A stretch of DNA of 64,000 bases, taken from Avena insularis (lineage: Eukaryota > Streptophyta > Magnoliopsida > Poales > Poaceae). Of this stretch, positions 44,801 through 56,125 are shown one piece after another. Position numbers and translations under genes: made by a program. Each line of letters begins with the position of its first letter. Position 1 is the stretch's first letter. The stretch covers positions 179,214,927 through 179,278,926 of the forward strand of contig CM042691.1 of NCBI GenBank assembly GCA_023614405.1, read 5' to 3'. Under the pieces are notes generated by a model. The model saw nothing but the letters and a program-made list of their open reading frames with translations, did not search any database and was not told the origin of the DNA.

Positions 44801-47671
44801 TGGGACTTTCTTACTGAGGCTGAGCCTACCCACACTGACTGACCTGTGGGGTCAAGGCCACCTCGGATGCCACCTTGGCAGTCAAAGGTCAAAGGGCCAG
44901 AGGCCCACGCCAGCCTGACGCAAGCATGACGTCAGAACGACGTCCACCCTCAGGCTGTGGTCACCGGCGACGACAGAGGCCTCGCCTACACGCGCATATG
45001 GGCTTGTTAGAAAGAGCGGGGCAAATAAAACCATCTAGGAGTGGCGCCGCTCGAAAGAGGTCATCGGAACCATGCCAGCGACAAGCTTGTGCGGCGGCGA
45101 CAAACAGTGAACGATGCAGAGGCGACTGGGAGCGAGAGGGAGCGAGATAGAGGGTCCACGAGGACCACAAGCTCACCGGGAAGCCAGCAGAAGGATCGGG
45201 GAGGCGAGGCGAAGCTTCATTCGACGGCGAGCGGCATCGTCTGGCGGCAGACGGAGGTGTTGATTCGGCCATTTGGGGGCGTGCGTGCGAGCGAGAGAAG
45301 GCTAGGACGAACCAGCCGAGCGAGTGGGTCTCAGCGGTGGCCTCAACTGGCTGAATGGAGGCCGGGGACGACGGGGCGCCGGCGAGGTCAGACGCTAGGG
45401 TTAGAGTTCTTGCAGCATGCGAGCAAGTGGGAAGAGGAGTTAGCGAACTGGGGCTCGTCTAGGGTTCTCGGCGGCGGCAGCGGTTACTTATAGGCATCGG
45501 CGGGCGGTGGCGGGAATCTTGGCGCATGCCGGCGCGGCGGCGCTCGACACCGAGCAACTTCGACGATCGGTCGGCGAGGAGGAAGACGAGGCAGAGAAGG
45601 TCGAGCTGGTACGGGTCGGTGGTGGGCTGCTAACGGACCAAGGTGGGCCACAGAAAAGGGAGAGAAGAGAGCAGGGTGCTGGGCTGCGGCCTGGGCTGCT
45701 CTATTTTTTTTTCCAGAATCTTTACCATTTTCTGTTTTGCATTTCTCTTTTGTAAATTCAATGTGCAAACTGTTTTGAGCATTTTGAAAATACCAGATAC
45801 TTTGTAAATATTCAAAACATTGCAGAGACCCTTGTAATCAATTTGGGTTCCAATGTTTTGGTAGTTTTCAAATACAAAACCAATTTTGAATTGATTTCAA
45901 ATATAGGGGGGAAGATTAGGGTTTTAGTTGGATTTTCTTTAATGCAAACTTTAAGAGATGATGATCATGATGCACAGGCAAACCCTAATTGTATTAACTA
46001 AAACTGGGGTGTTACAACAATCTTCACAAGGTAGCCTCGGCTCGAACCTTGGCTGCAAGGGAACCCATACTAAGGTATATAAACTTCTAGTCAAGCCCTA
46101 CCCAAATTTCGGGTATTGTGGTTGTACGATAAAATTGGAATGGTATCGCATCCAGACAACCATCAGTTTTATAAAGGGCTAAGGCTCATGCCTCAGTATT
46201 TTCATCATCAAAATCATCTGGTGTTCAAGAACACATGTCAAAACATTTCAGTAGAATGACTCATCATTCTAAGGTTTTCATAACCATTTTCACCAAGTAA
46301 TCCCATCTAAAGTGACCATGTTTTATGCTTAGCACTAGCATCTACAAGTGGGGGTAAACACTAGTGGGGGGTGGTAATCAAGTGTGAATTATCTAAATTC
46401 AATATCATGCCTCAGGATGACATCAAGATTTATCTAACTTTAGGCCAAATTTGATGCTCTTTATGCTACCTTTAATATCTTTCTGAAATCTACAAATCAG
46501 TAAGTAAACACAAATAGAAAGCTTTGATAAAGAAATAAAATAACCTAGCTTGCAAGAAAATATTTAGGATTGGGTATCATCAATTGGTATAACCAAGGCA
46601 TGCCTAATGCATGGCATAGATTATCTTGTAGGTTATGCTTGCAAGTATTACTTGCATGGTTTAGCTCATCTTGCTAAGATAGTAGCTTGCATTGTTAAGA
46701 AACTTGCAAGTGGTAGCTTGCCTTGTGCAGAGAAGTGGTTGAAGTTCTCCTCTGCTTCTTCCTCGTAGTATCCTCCTTCCTCCTCGTATCCTTGTTCCAT
46801 ACTAGCGTCTATAAGTAAATACGAGGTACACAATCACCATACAATTTTTAACTACTTCTATTTATCACACCAAGGCTCCTAGCTTGCTGTCGACATTGGG
46901 GTGGCAAGTTGGGCTCGGGCATGGTCACCATTGATGGAATTGTCAAGTTTACAGTGAGCTAGGGATGCTTAAATAATTTAGATGATCTACTGAGAGTGTG
47001 CTGTGAGCTAGAGAGGAGACAAGTTAGGCAAACACTGCTCACTACAGTGTTTGATGTTTTATCTGATTTGTGTTTACAAGGTGTTTGAAGAATTGGCCGC
47101 AAGAGATTTGAATTTGAATTTTTGAATGAAACTTGGTGGGTGTACTAGTCACATACTAGGTAGTCCATGGTTTCTTGGATTGGTCAAGGTGCACTGGTTT
47201 GGTTGGGTTTTGAGAAATGGTGATCTTCGCATATGATATAGATTCAATTTTGAATTGTCATTTGAATCAAGTTTCCAAATGTTTCTGTGGGTTTGAAATG
47301 TGAGCTTGGGTTCACTTTTACTTGGTCTAGAAAGGGGTGGAAAGAAAAGGAATTATTTTTGTTTGAAATCTTGGACTAGAAACACTAAAAGTGGCCTAGT
47401 GAGCAAGATTGACAAAAATGACCATTTGCTTGTTTTGTTTGTTTTTGAATTTCTCTTGATTTGTTTCTTCTTGGAATTGATTTAGATGATGTTGTTTCAT
47501 CTTTAAACCATTCCTTTCCATTCACAATAATCACAAAAGTCCATTCATGCATTCATACATTCATCACATACACACATGCATTCATATGATTTTTATTAAC
47601 AAAAGTTTTTGTTAACCCTGAATTTGGTGATTGGAATTGATAACCTTGAGCAATATTTTTGGGATGTTACA
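41852..47671 (-). repeat. 5' LTR of the chromovirus, interrupted and partly deleted
   Basis: TGTCAACACCCTG to GGGATGTTACA. It contains the solo LTR 42675-46016. Compared with the left LTR it lacks about 1.5 kb (equivalent to 33728-35236) including the GC-rich zone, with the junction at about 46873 sharing AGG with both ends of the lost part. Confidence 0.88.
42675..46016 (-). mobile_element. Solo LTR of a second long-LTR family (3342 bp)
   Basis: TGTGACACCCCCGGGATCAGG to CTGGGGTGTTACA, flanked by ACAAT at 42670-42674 and 46017-46021. The sister LTR shows the empty site at about 32867-32890. Same family and orientation as the LTR at 56126-63424. A GC-rich zone with gene-like composition lies at 44850-45700 and is LTR leader sequence, not a gene. 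Confidence 0.92.
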
Positions 47672-47676
47672 AGGGA

Positions 47677-48400
47677 GTAACAAGTTACTGTTCTTACACT
47701 CTGCAGAGGTGCATTACTTTACCCATGAGAGATATTAGCTTTGTTGCATATCCGAGCGGCCAACCTGTTCATACTTCCTCGGTATGAGGGCCAGACTAAG
47801 ATCCAAACCAATCACTGTCCTTCTCCGCGACCCCGCATACAACGCAGTTGTTGTATGTCCACACTCAAGATAGACTTTTCCCCGTATAAAACGGCTATAC
47901 CTTAGTTGTATACACACAACAACCATTAACACTAGAAATTTGTCTTTTGTAAGCCCAGATCCATGGTAGACTTTTCCCCGTATAAAACGGCTATACCCAT
48001 GATCTGCAGCTTACAAATGCCCAAAACAGTGTCCGATGCATGCGAGAGGGAGCCGATCCATCTGAGTTTCCCAGAGCCATATTGATCTCATGGTTAACGC
48101 GTAATATATGGCGCAAGAATCACTGGCGACATTGGTTGTTAAGTCCTAGATAATATGTTCATGTACCACCGGAACTTTCATAGTAGGTTATTACCTCATG
48201 GTAAATAACCTATAATTATACTATTATGAAAATAGTGTTTTCTGACCTTTTTGAAATGCAGGTGATGACAACACTGGATTTGTAAAATACTTTTCAGAAA
48301 ATAATCAAAGGACATGAGCAAGTGTGAACTTGCCTTTTGTGATTGCAAGATTATGCACTCACGGTCTTCAAGACAATATAAGATCCAATATCTAAAAACA
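47677..48400 (-). repeat. Old LTR, third piece
   Basis: After the chromovirus the old LTR resumes with TTACACTCTGCAGAGGTGC and TTTACCCATGAGAG, a phrase shared by the minus-oriented LTRs in this window. A palindromic stretch lies at 48166-48232. GACTTTTCCCCGTATAAAACGGCTATACC is duplicated at 47873 and 47966. The right end is unclear. Confidence 0.45.
47871..47995. repeat. Duplicated 30-bp motif
   Basis: AGACTTTTCCCCGTATAAAACGGCTATACC occurs at about 47872-47901 and 47965-47994, each preceded by TAGA-type sequence, 93 bp apart. Confidence 0.85.
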
Positions 48401-49905
48401 GCATCATTGGTCCGGTAAGGACTAATGTTTAAAGAAGCAACATGCTATTATGTATAAGTAATGCTATGCATTTTATAAAACTCCCAAAGTGAATCCCTTT
48501 TAACTTTGATTGAAGTGAATTTAGGTGATTCTTGTAAGAGTTGGTTTATCTTCAAATTTTACTTTACAATTAATGGCATTTATAAGGAACTTAAGTGTTA
48601 ACAATCCAAAACATACAAGTAAAGTAGAAAGTAGTGTGCTTATGGTTAATTCTCAACTAGTGACTATGATAAAGTCTTTGGGTTGAGTTGTTAAGAGTTG
48701 AAGGAAATTATTATAGTGTTGTTGTTTGAAGTGCCAAAAGGAATAACCTTTGAAGAAAAGGTTTCTTTAATAAGGTTTAAACAATATTTATGGTTAATAG
48801 AATGTGGTCGATGTTTCTTGACGTTTGTTTGATTAGTTTGATTTTGAGATGCTTTAGGTCTTAATTGAAATAGACCAAAGTTAACTATAAAAACATAATT
48901 AGTTTATTAGATATGCTAGTTATAAGCTTTTGAGACTAAAGTTAACTTTAAAAGAGTAAATAAACTTAAGGTGTAATTTGTTTTAATTATTCTTAAGTTT
49001 TGGATCTATGATAAGTAAAATTATGGATGTAGGATCCTTCACTTTCAAGGTGAGGAAATGATGAGTTTAATAACATGGAACTTATTAAAGATACACACAA
49101 TTAATGGTCTTAGTACTCTGTTTAGGATTTGAATTCACGTGAATAATTATTAAGAGATAAAGATTATTCACTATATTGTATATGACTGATACACAATATT
49201 TATTTAAAAGGATTTTAATTTGAATTTAAGATTTTAAAAGAATATTTTAAAGTTAATGGTTATACTTAAGCTTGATTATGAATCCAAGTTATGGTTTTGG
49301 AATTAGTACTTAGATAATAAATATTTAAGGTTTTATATAAAATTGTGATTATTTCTTACTTAAGAATTGTTTTTTAAAAGATTTACCAAAGTAGGTAATA
49401 AATAAGTATTTATTACTTTAGGATATTAAAAATTTGGATTATTATATTTAGTATTATTCTAGTAAAATATATTTACTCAAGCTCTAAAAAATGATTTATA
49501 TTTATTTTTAAGTATTATCTTGTTTTTTATAAAATTCTACAAAAGTTTTACTGTCCTTAATTGTTTGTTTCAAGTTTTATTTGTAAAAAATTCCAGTTAG
49601 TACTTTTGTAAAATAATAGATTTATTTTATATACAAAAATGATTTTAATATATTTTTAGGATGTTTCCTTATTTTATTAGATTTTATTTAAGATTTTAGT
49701 ATCTTTAATATTTAGTATTATTTAATTTAAATCAAACAAGTAGTCTTATATTTTTCTTAGATTAATCTCATTTTTGTGATTATTTAGACATATTATATAT
49801 ATTTTTATAATTTTTCTATATTTATCTAGAGCTTTAAATACCTTCAAGGTCATATTTGTAAATTTTGTATTTTTCCTTGATTTATTTTATTTTGTTTTAA
49901 ACTAG
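48401..49905. other. AT-rich non-coding sequence
   Basis: About 1.5 kb with many TTTTAAG, ATTTAAT and TTAGTATT words, no frames of note and no clear boundaries. Probably the AT-rich outer part of one or two LTRs. Confidence 0.4.
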
Positions 49906-52900
49906 CCTGGCTCCCAGCAATGGGCTAAGCTAGACCAACTGGGGTACTGGATTGGTCAAACCGACCTAGCCCGCAGCTCGCCCCATCACCCCGAAGCCCC
50001 TCTTCTCCCTTTCTCCTCTTGTTCTCTCGCAGGCGACCGCCGTTGCTCCACCAGATTCCGGCGAGCTTGACCATCCCAGTCGTTGCCCTGCTGGCCTTTG
50101 AGGTGATTCAGGATGATCAACCGCGGTGTCCAATCCGATTTTAAATCTGCCACCTTTCCTAGCCGCTTTGAGCACTGGACTGACGACTAGGGTTCAGATG
50201 TTTCGGCCTTACTATGTCCCGTGATCCATCGGGGCTTGTGGTTGATCTGGTGATGTGTTGGTCGTTTGCCGCCATTACCTATATTATGGTGATAATTCTA
50301 GCGTGGCTTGGCGTGGATTGAGCGCCATTGGTGCTCTCCGTGCCGCCATGCTTGTTATCGTTGTCGGTCCGCTTCCTGTTCTCGAGTTTAAGCGAGGACC
50401 TCGGGTAAGTGTTCTTTCTTCATTCCCCTCTCTCTGATCCTCACTGGATTTCTCTCTATGGTGATGGAGTTATCCTGAGTAGCACCGAGAATCTGTTCTA
50501 GGTTTCCTCTTCTTATAGAAATTACTTGTGACTTATAGTTTGATTGGATTCGGGTTATTAAATCCTTGTATTTCCATCTATACAAGAGGCTTGATCTTGT
50601 TACAGATTGATGCACTTTAGTAAGGTTACTGGTCGTGGTTAGTCTGGTGGCTCATGTCTTGTGACTTCTATGATGTGGTTGGATTAGGGTGATTGATGGT
50701 TCAATCCTACTAGTTGTAGTGTTACTTAACCATGCTTCCTGATTCATGGTTGATAATTGATTTAACTGTATGCTTGTATTGACATCAAAGCAAATAAAAT
50801 AAGATTACTAGATGTATTGCTGGAGAATTGATTTTTTATCAAAAGGAATATGCTCTGCAAGTTTAAATTGCATATGTTGTTATTACTGTCAAGATGGTAG
50901 TGAAGTGTTCAAATGATCTTAGAATTCTAGCCTAAGAAATTCATTTAAATGGAACTGCTTATGGTACATGTTGATTAGCCAGTGTGAAAGATTGTTCTAA
51001 TGGCTGCTGATGTCTTGGTTGTTGTATGTGTTCCATGTGCCTTACTCTATAACTATCAATCATGCTTGAGACCGGTGGGGTATTTTGATTTTCCTCGGCA
51101 ATCAGGACAATGTCCAATGGTCTACAAATGATTTTCGGGTTCATGGTCTAGGAAAATGATAGATCTGCTCTGGCTAAAACAACTAGATGGTTAACTGGTG
51201 TGACAACTTCCCTTAATAGCTTCTATGACTGAGACTGCCACTGTGGTGCCTCCATGTTGGAGTGTGCACAGTGGTAGATCTTGCTTGCATGATCTGCTAC
51301 TTTGGTTGTTACTAATGGCTAGATCTGTCCCTGGCCAGTGATGGAAAAACTGAGGCTGTAAACCCATGTTAGCTTATGTATCTGCTTCCTGTACTGTACG
51401 ATAATAACAGTAATTAACTTGTGGTGGATTTTTACATGATTCCTAAGAATAAAATGATTCCTATATTGGTTACTAGAAAGATGATTTGAGAAAAGTTGAT
51501 AATTCTGATGATTCTTGTAATCAAGTGATATCATTTACATATGCAAGATTTTGTTGGTGCTTGGATGTACTGCTAGCATAAGATAGGTCCATTTTATGAT
51601 GAATCCAGTTAGAAATTAATTGTTTGATTTTCTTTGTTGTGGCAAATGATTTGGAGAACTTGATAACTATATAGCCTCTAAATGAATAATTTGTTGTTGT
51701 GGTGCCTCGCAAGAGTGTGCACAGCAGTAAGCTATCACTTTATGTCTGGTTGTATAGTTCTCTCATTTTGTTCTAGTGATATTCATCAAATCTTGATTAT
51801 TTTCACTAAAAAATGATGCCAAGACCCCTATTGCCAATGATGCACACATGCTGAGGCCCTGATGTAAAGTAGAACATATGCTATTATTTGGCTTTTTATT
51901 ACTCTATGATGAACATACATAGCATCTCTATGTAGATCTGAGAGAACCTCCTCCTTCTATCCTCCTAGATGATCATCTAGTTGAAGGGTAGAGGAATAGA
52001 TTTGATGTGGATTATTCCCTTGTTTTACCAAGCTGCTTATGCCAGAATCTAATACAGATGCTTAAATGATTGTAGAGTTTTACCTGCTACAAAGGTGTGG
52101 TTATTGACCTAGTTTTGCTACTGATGGAGGCTTCTACGAATCCTGCCCTAGAAATCCTTCTCCTCCTTGCTCCTTGCTGGATCTACCTTTATTTCTGTCC
52201 TAATGCTTGATATGTTGGCTGATCCTCCTTTGATCTACTAGTGGCTCTAGGGAATACATCAGAGATAACTCTGGTGTTCTAGTGGTTTGTATGGGTATGG
52301 TGATGAGAATAGCTTGCCAAACTGGAATGAGATAGATGAACTGTGGTGGTGTTCTCAAAGGGCAGCCCTATGCGTCCCCCAGGGGATTTGAGCTTTTTAT
52401 CCCCCGGATCCCTAGCCAACCACGTGTCCCTTTTTTGGATCAAAATCCCGCTTTTACTACACAAAGTCCCGTTTTTTCTACAACTAGTCCCGCTTTTGCT
52501 ACAATGTAGCACAAAACGGTTCACTCACAAGATAAAAATTAAAAGACAGATCTCGCCGGAGTTTCGCCTAAAACCTCGTCGGATACTTTGTAGCGAAATG
52601 TTTGTTCTAATGTAGCAAAATAGACTTCGCCGGAGAGTCGTCGGAGACTTTCGCCGGCAGAACTCGTCGGAGAAACCATAGCAGAAGGTTTGCGCTATTG
52701 TAGCAAAACTAGAAAGCAGATTTAGCAAAAACTTTGTGCCATTGTAGCAAAACTATAAAATGATGATAGCAAATAAAATGTTCGATTGTAGCAAATCTGA
52801 TTTCGCTGGAGACCTCGCCGGAGATCTCGAAGCCGTATGTAGCAGGTTCGATCACCGTGTGTAGCGGGGCCTATTGCCGCAGGTGGCAACTCTGGAAAAC

Positions 52901-54150
52901 AGATGGCCAGGACAAACAAAAGGGAGAGGGATAGGCCATGGCTGTCGGAAAATCGCATCCGTGCATGACCCTCTGCCAGCATGAGCATCCGCCGTCGCCT
53001 GTAGCAGCTCGCGTCACCGTCTGTAGCAGACTATGCCACCGCATGTAGCAGCCATCATCGGCCGCCACCACCGTGTGTAGCAGAGGATGCCATCATCTGT
53101 AGAACCTGTCATCGGTCGCTGCTACACGTCAGCGCTACCACCGGCACCGATAGGATTCTGGGAGGCGTCGACCTCGGGGAAGATGCGGCGATATGAGGTG
53201 AAAGGGACAGTGTATGGGGTCAGTGGCACTAGGAATTGGTGGAGGCAAGGGCTAGGCGGGGAGAGGCGGTGGGATTTGGTGGCGTTGTGGAGATTGGTGC
53301 CGGGATTTGGTGGCTGTGGTGGAGACGGAGCTCGATTTGGTGTCGTCTCGTGGGGAAGAAAGCTCACGGGAAGAGATAAGGGAGCTGGGCTGGGTGGGTC
53401 CCGTAACGACGCGTGGGTGGGACGGTACGTCGCGACATGGAGGAAGGCGACCCGGGGGATGGCGTACGTGAGATCCCCCGGGGGAGGAGTATCCTTTTCC
53501 GTTCTCAAAGGGATGATATGGATGTGATGAAACTGGTGATGTTCTTGGGTGGTGATACGTTTGACTGCTGCTTTTAGCTACCTGATCCAGTCCTTGCTGT
53601 GTTGACAACACAACACTTGCATGTGTTGTGTGAGCTGCTGTCTAGTGGCCCTTCTCTGGTTCAAGTTGCCACAAATGGAATTTTTCCCATATGGATCAGC
53701 TCGACTGAGATATTTCTACTAGCTAGCTATTATTTTTTAGTTGTTAACTGTTATTTCGATCAGCCCATGATGCAATAAGTCTGAGGAAAATACTTTAATA
53801 AGAACAGATACTAAATGACCCCTTTATTGCAACTCTATGATGAACCTGGCATAGCATCTCTATGTCATAACCTGAGATTAACACTAACCCAATTTCCCCT
53901 TTTACTTGTTTTATTATTATTATTTATTTATTTTTCCCTATGTGTCTTGCTTGCAGGTGAAGGATAAGGAGAACAGAGGACATGGGACTAGTTAGGAAAG
54001 TAGTTTAAGTTTTCTCTTTTTTTAATTCTTTTTATAACATTATTTATTCTTTTACTTTAGATACACTGTAATTGATTATTATTATAGTAAAGTACATCAT
54101 TTTCTCCTATATTGTAATTTCTCTTCCACTTCCGTTTTCTATTTGGACAA
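49906..54150 (+). repeat. LTR-like sequence with leader and possible intron, plus orientation
   Basis: A GC/pyrimidine-rich leader-like zone (49960-50400) ends ACCTCGG/GTAAGTGT, a good 5' splice site. A long T-rich stretch follows with duplicated phrases (TGTGGTGCCTC with GAGTGTGCACAG at 51243 and 51696; CTCTATGATGAAC at 51901 and 53831). A good 3' splice site TTGCTTGCAG/GTGAAGG is at about 53945-53962, with a short purine-rich stretch and AT-rich end after it. This resembles the leader-intron layout seen in some long grass LTRs. No protein family was recognised. It is interrupted by the Mutator-like element 52361-53500. Confidence 0.4.
52361..53500. mobile_element. Non-autonomous Mutator-like element with TGTAGCA motif family
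   Basis: A 1140-bp insertion flanked by GTTCTCAAAG at 52351-52360 and 53501-53510 (9 or 10 bp). The ends are imperfect inverted repeats: CTATGCGTCCCCCAGGGGAT near the left and, in complement, ATACTCCTCCCCCGGGGGAT near the right. Inside, TGTAGCA(A/G) is repeated more than fifteen times between GC-rich CGCCGGAGA blocks. No transposase frame. The minus-strand frame 53122-53508 and plus-strand frame 53087-53527 overlap each other and look accidental. Confidence 0.75.
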
Positions 54151-54420
54151 TTGTAAATATGTTGACTGTGGAGTCGAACGACATGTAGGGTGCATTTTGC
54201 AGGACTCAGGTTGTTGGCGATCAGGGCCGTCTTGGTGGGGTCCGTCTGGTGGACCTCCACTGGCTTGGTGTTGACCGTGGAGTCGAACGACATGTAGGGT
54301 GCATTTTGCCTAGTGACAGGGGGCAAGTTGTTGTCTGTTGACTCCTTTAGCCTGGCGAGCTCCTCCTGCATGCCGAATGATTGGGAGATTCTTTTGAAGT
54401 CCTTGTCTCAGCTATCTGAC
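54151..54420 (-). pseudogene. Gypsy protease downstream part, with a 111-bp tandem duplication
   Basis: GTGGAGTCGAACGACATGTAGGG occurs at about 54165 and 54277, 111 bp apart and inside an open frame (54371-54057), so the duplication kept the frame. Translated on the minus strand it gives repeated SFDSTVN(T)KPVEVH-type segments. These look like the linker between protease and RT of the gypsy fragment. Confidence 0.6.
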
Positions 54421-55100
54421 ATGGTGAAGCTACCTGGGACGATGATGATGCTGTTGGGCCATGGCATCTTCAGCAGAAGGTATGCATAATGTGGCACTAC
54501 CATGAATCTTGCAAATGCCACACGCCCGAGGATGGTGTGTTACTGTGAGGGCCAGTCCACCACCTCAAACTCGAGACGCTCATGCCTAAAGTTGTTGGGG
54601 GTGCCGAAGATGACGACAAGACATATTCTCCCTAGGGGTATATTCCTTTCTCTGGGATGATGCCATGGAAGGTCGTGTCTGACGCCTCTAGGCTGCATAG
54701 CGGGATCCACATAGCCGCGAGTGTGCTGGCGAACAGCAGGTTGATGCTGCTGCCCCCGTCCATGAAGACGTGACTCATCTCGAATCCACCAATCTATGCC
54801 TCGAGCACCAGGGAAGAATGACCTGGTCGAGGTATTTTGCATGGGTGATCCGAACGATCGAATGTGATGCATGACTCCGAGCCGCTGAGGTACTTAGGTA
54901 TGGCATCCGGAGAGGTAACGGCCAGGTTAACCTGGCGGGTGATCGTCTTCTGCACCCTGTTGGATGTACATCCCTTTTGTATCATCATGGACCCCCAGCG
55001 GTGGTCGGTATGGATCTGCTCTGCTATTCTAGGCCGGTGCAGCCGCATGCTGTGCGGGTGTTCCGTGTGGTGGAGGTGGAGCTCCATGTGCAATAGCACC
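54421..55100 (-). pseudogene. Gypsy aspartic protease region
   Basis: On the minus strand, TFDRSDHPCKIPRPG (about 54870-54830), then FEMSHVFMDGGSSINLLFAS (54785-54725) carrying the Asp-Gly-Gly-Ser version of the protease motif used by the Tat/RIRE2-like branch. TFHGIIPEKGIYP follows and, after a frame change near 54635, GTPNNFRHERLEFEVVDW. The chain then runs to HTILGR near 54535. One frameshift and several stops are visible. RT is absent: the fragment is cut near 54150. Confidence 0.78.
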
Positions 55101-55400
55101 TAGGGCGGGGGCGAATCTTGGATACCCACCTGACGCCGCATCTGGGCGTAGACCTCATGGAGTTTCTGGAACTCCCTGCAGTCCTTGAGCTTGTGGTTGG
55201 CCTTCCTTTTGCCATCCTGCTTGTTGATGTAGAAGTGGATGAAGCATGGACCCAACAGTTTATCGAGTGCGGATAACTCACCATCGTGGTTGCGGCGCTG
55301 CCATGTTTGTGTTTACTTTCCGCCGTCGCGTTAGTTGCCGCTGTGATTCCTGCTATTGCGGTTTTCATCCTCGCGGTGATCGACGTAGCTTCTTTTTTCC
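55101..55400 (-). pseudogene. Gag-protease spacer of the gypsy fragment
   Basis: GC-rich with serine/threonine-rich and arginine-rich translations in several frames. It probably corresponds to the zinc-finger-containing linker but is too degraded to show a Cys-His knuckle. Confidence 0.45.
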
Positions 55401-56125
55401 TCGGTGATTGCGTCTGCAACTAAAGTCGTCCTCGTCATTCGAACGTGTTCGGTTGACGGCATCCTCGCCATCGGCCCAGCGATTGGCGATGTCTATCAGG
55501 TGATCGATGGCCTTGGGCTTGATGCGCCCGAGCTCCTCTTTGAATTCGTGGCGCCTTATGCCACCATTGAAGGCATCAATTGCCCTTTCCTCCGAGATGT
55601 TCTCGGTGAAGTTCTTGATAATGGACCAATATTGTATGTACGAGCGGATGGACTCGTTGGAGCGTTGGCAACAGGCATGTAGCTCCTTGATTGAAGCCAG
55701 ACTTTTGCTGATGCCTTTGAAGTTACGGATGAAGCAGTATGCCAGCTCTTCCTAGTTGTGCGACGTTGTTGAGACACGCTCTGGCCGCGCCCATCAGCTG
55801 CAGATGAAGGTATTGCATGGCTGTGTTTTTACTCCGCCATGGAGTTTGACTGACGACATATGATCGTCGAGCCAAACCTTTGGCTCCTGTTCGCCGTCGA
55901 ACTTCGGGTTGTACGAACGAAGCTTGAAGCTCTTAGGCATCCGCATTTTCCGTATGGCCCTGCTGAAGCACCTGGCGCCGCATACCTCCCTGTCTTCATC
56001 TTCGGACTCCATGGAGCATGCACGTTTTGCGCTTGACTTATCGATCATGCGCAGTGTGAGCTCATCATGGGCATCGTAGTTGCAGCTCCTGCACCGTGGG
56101 CCGCGGCAACGCCACTGCAGGTCAT
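55401..56125 (-). pseudogene. Gypsy gag (RIRE2/Tat-like)
   Basis: Pieces in shifting frames read RAIRKMRMPKSFKLRSYNPK and FDGEQEPKVWLDDHMSSVK (56048-55794), then ESVRSYIQYWSIIKNFTENI and SEERAIDAFNGGIRRHEF (about 55665-55545) and ELGRIKPKAIDHLIDIANRW followed by ADGEDAV (about 55540-55455). This is the retrotransposon gag capsid pattern of the non-chromovirus gypsy branch in grasses. The gag start is missing because the LTR at 56126 was inserted here; the upstream part is not in the window. Confidence 0.82.

Larger units (their letters stand above)
32336..47671 (-). mobile_element. Ty3/gypsy chromovirus (Tekay/Del-like), near complete, inactive
   Basis: LTRs at 32336-36033 and 41852-47671 begin TGTCAACACCC and end GGGATGTTACA. 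Flanking pentamers are ACGGA (left) and AGGGA (right), a probable target duplication with one change. Internal sequence on the minus strand has, in order from the right, primer site for tRNA-iMet, an extra coiled-coil ORF, gag with zinc knuckle, protease, reverse transcriptase, RNase H, integrase and a C-terminal chromodomain, hence a chromovirus. Many stops and a small deletion in RT make it inactive. By eye the LTRs differ by about five percent over the first 220 bases. A solo LTR is nested in the right LTR. Confidence 0.92.

Noticed and set aside
53087..53527. 146-codon plus-strand frame
   Set aside because: Lies wholly in the Mutator-like element, overlaps antisense frames of similar length, crosses the target duplication, and has low-complexity Gly/Trp/Arg composition.
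55404..55682. Plus-strand 92-codon frame
   Set aside because: Antisense shadow of the gypsy gag on the minus strand.
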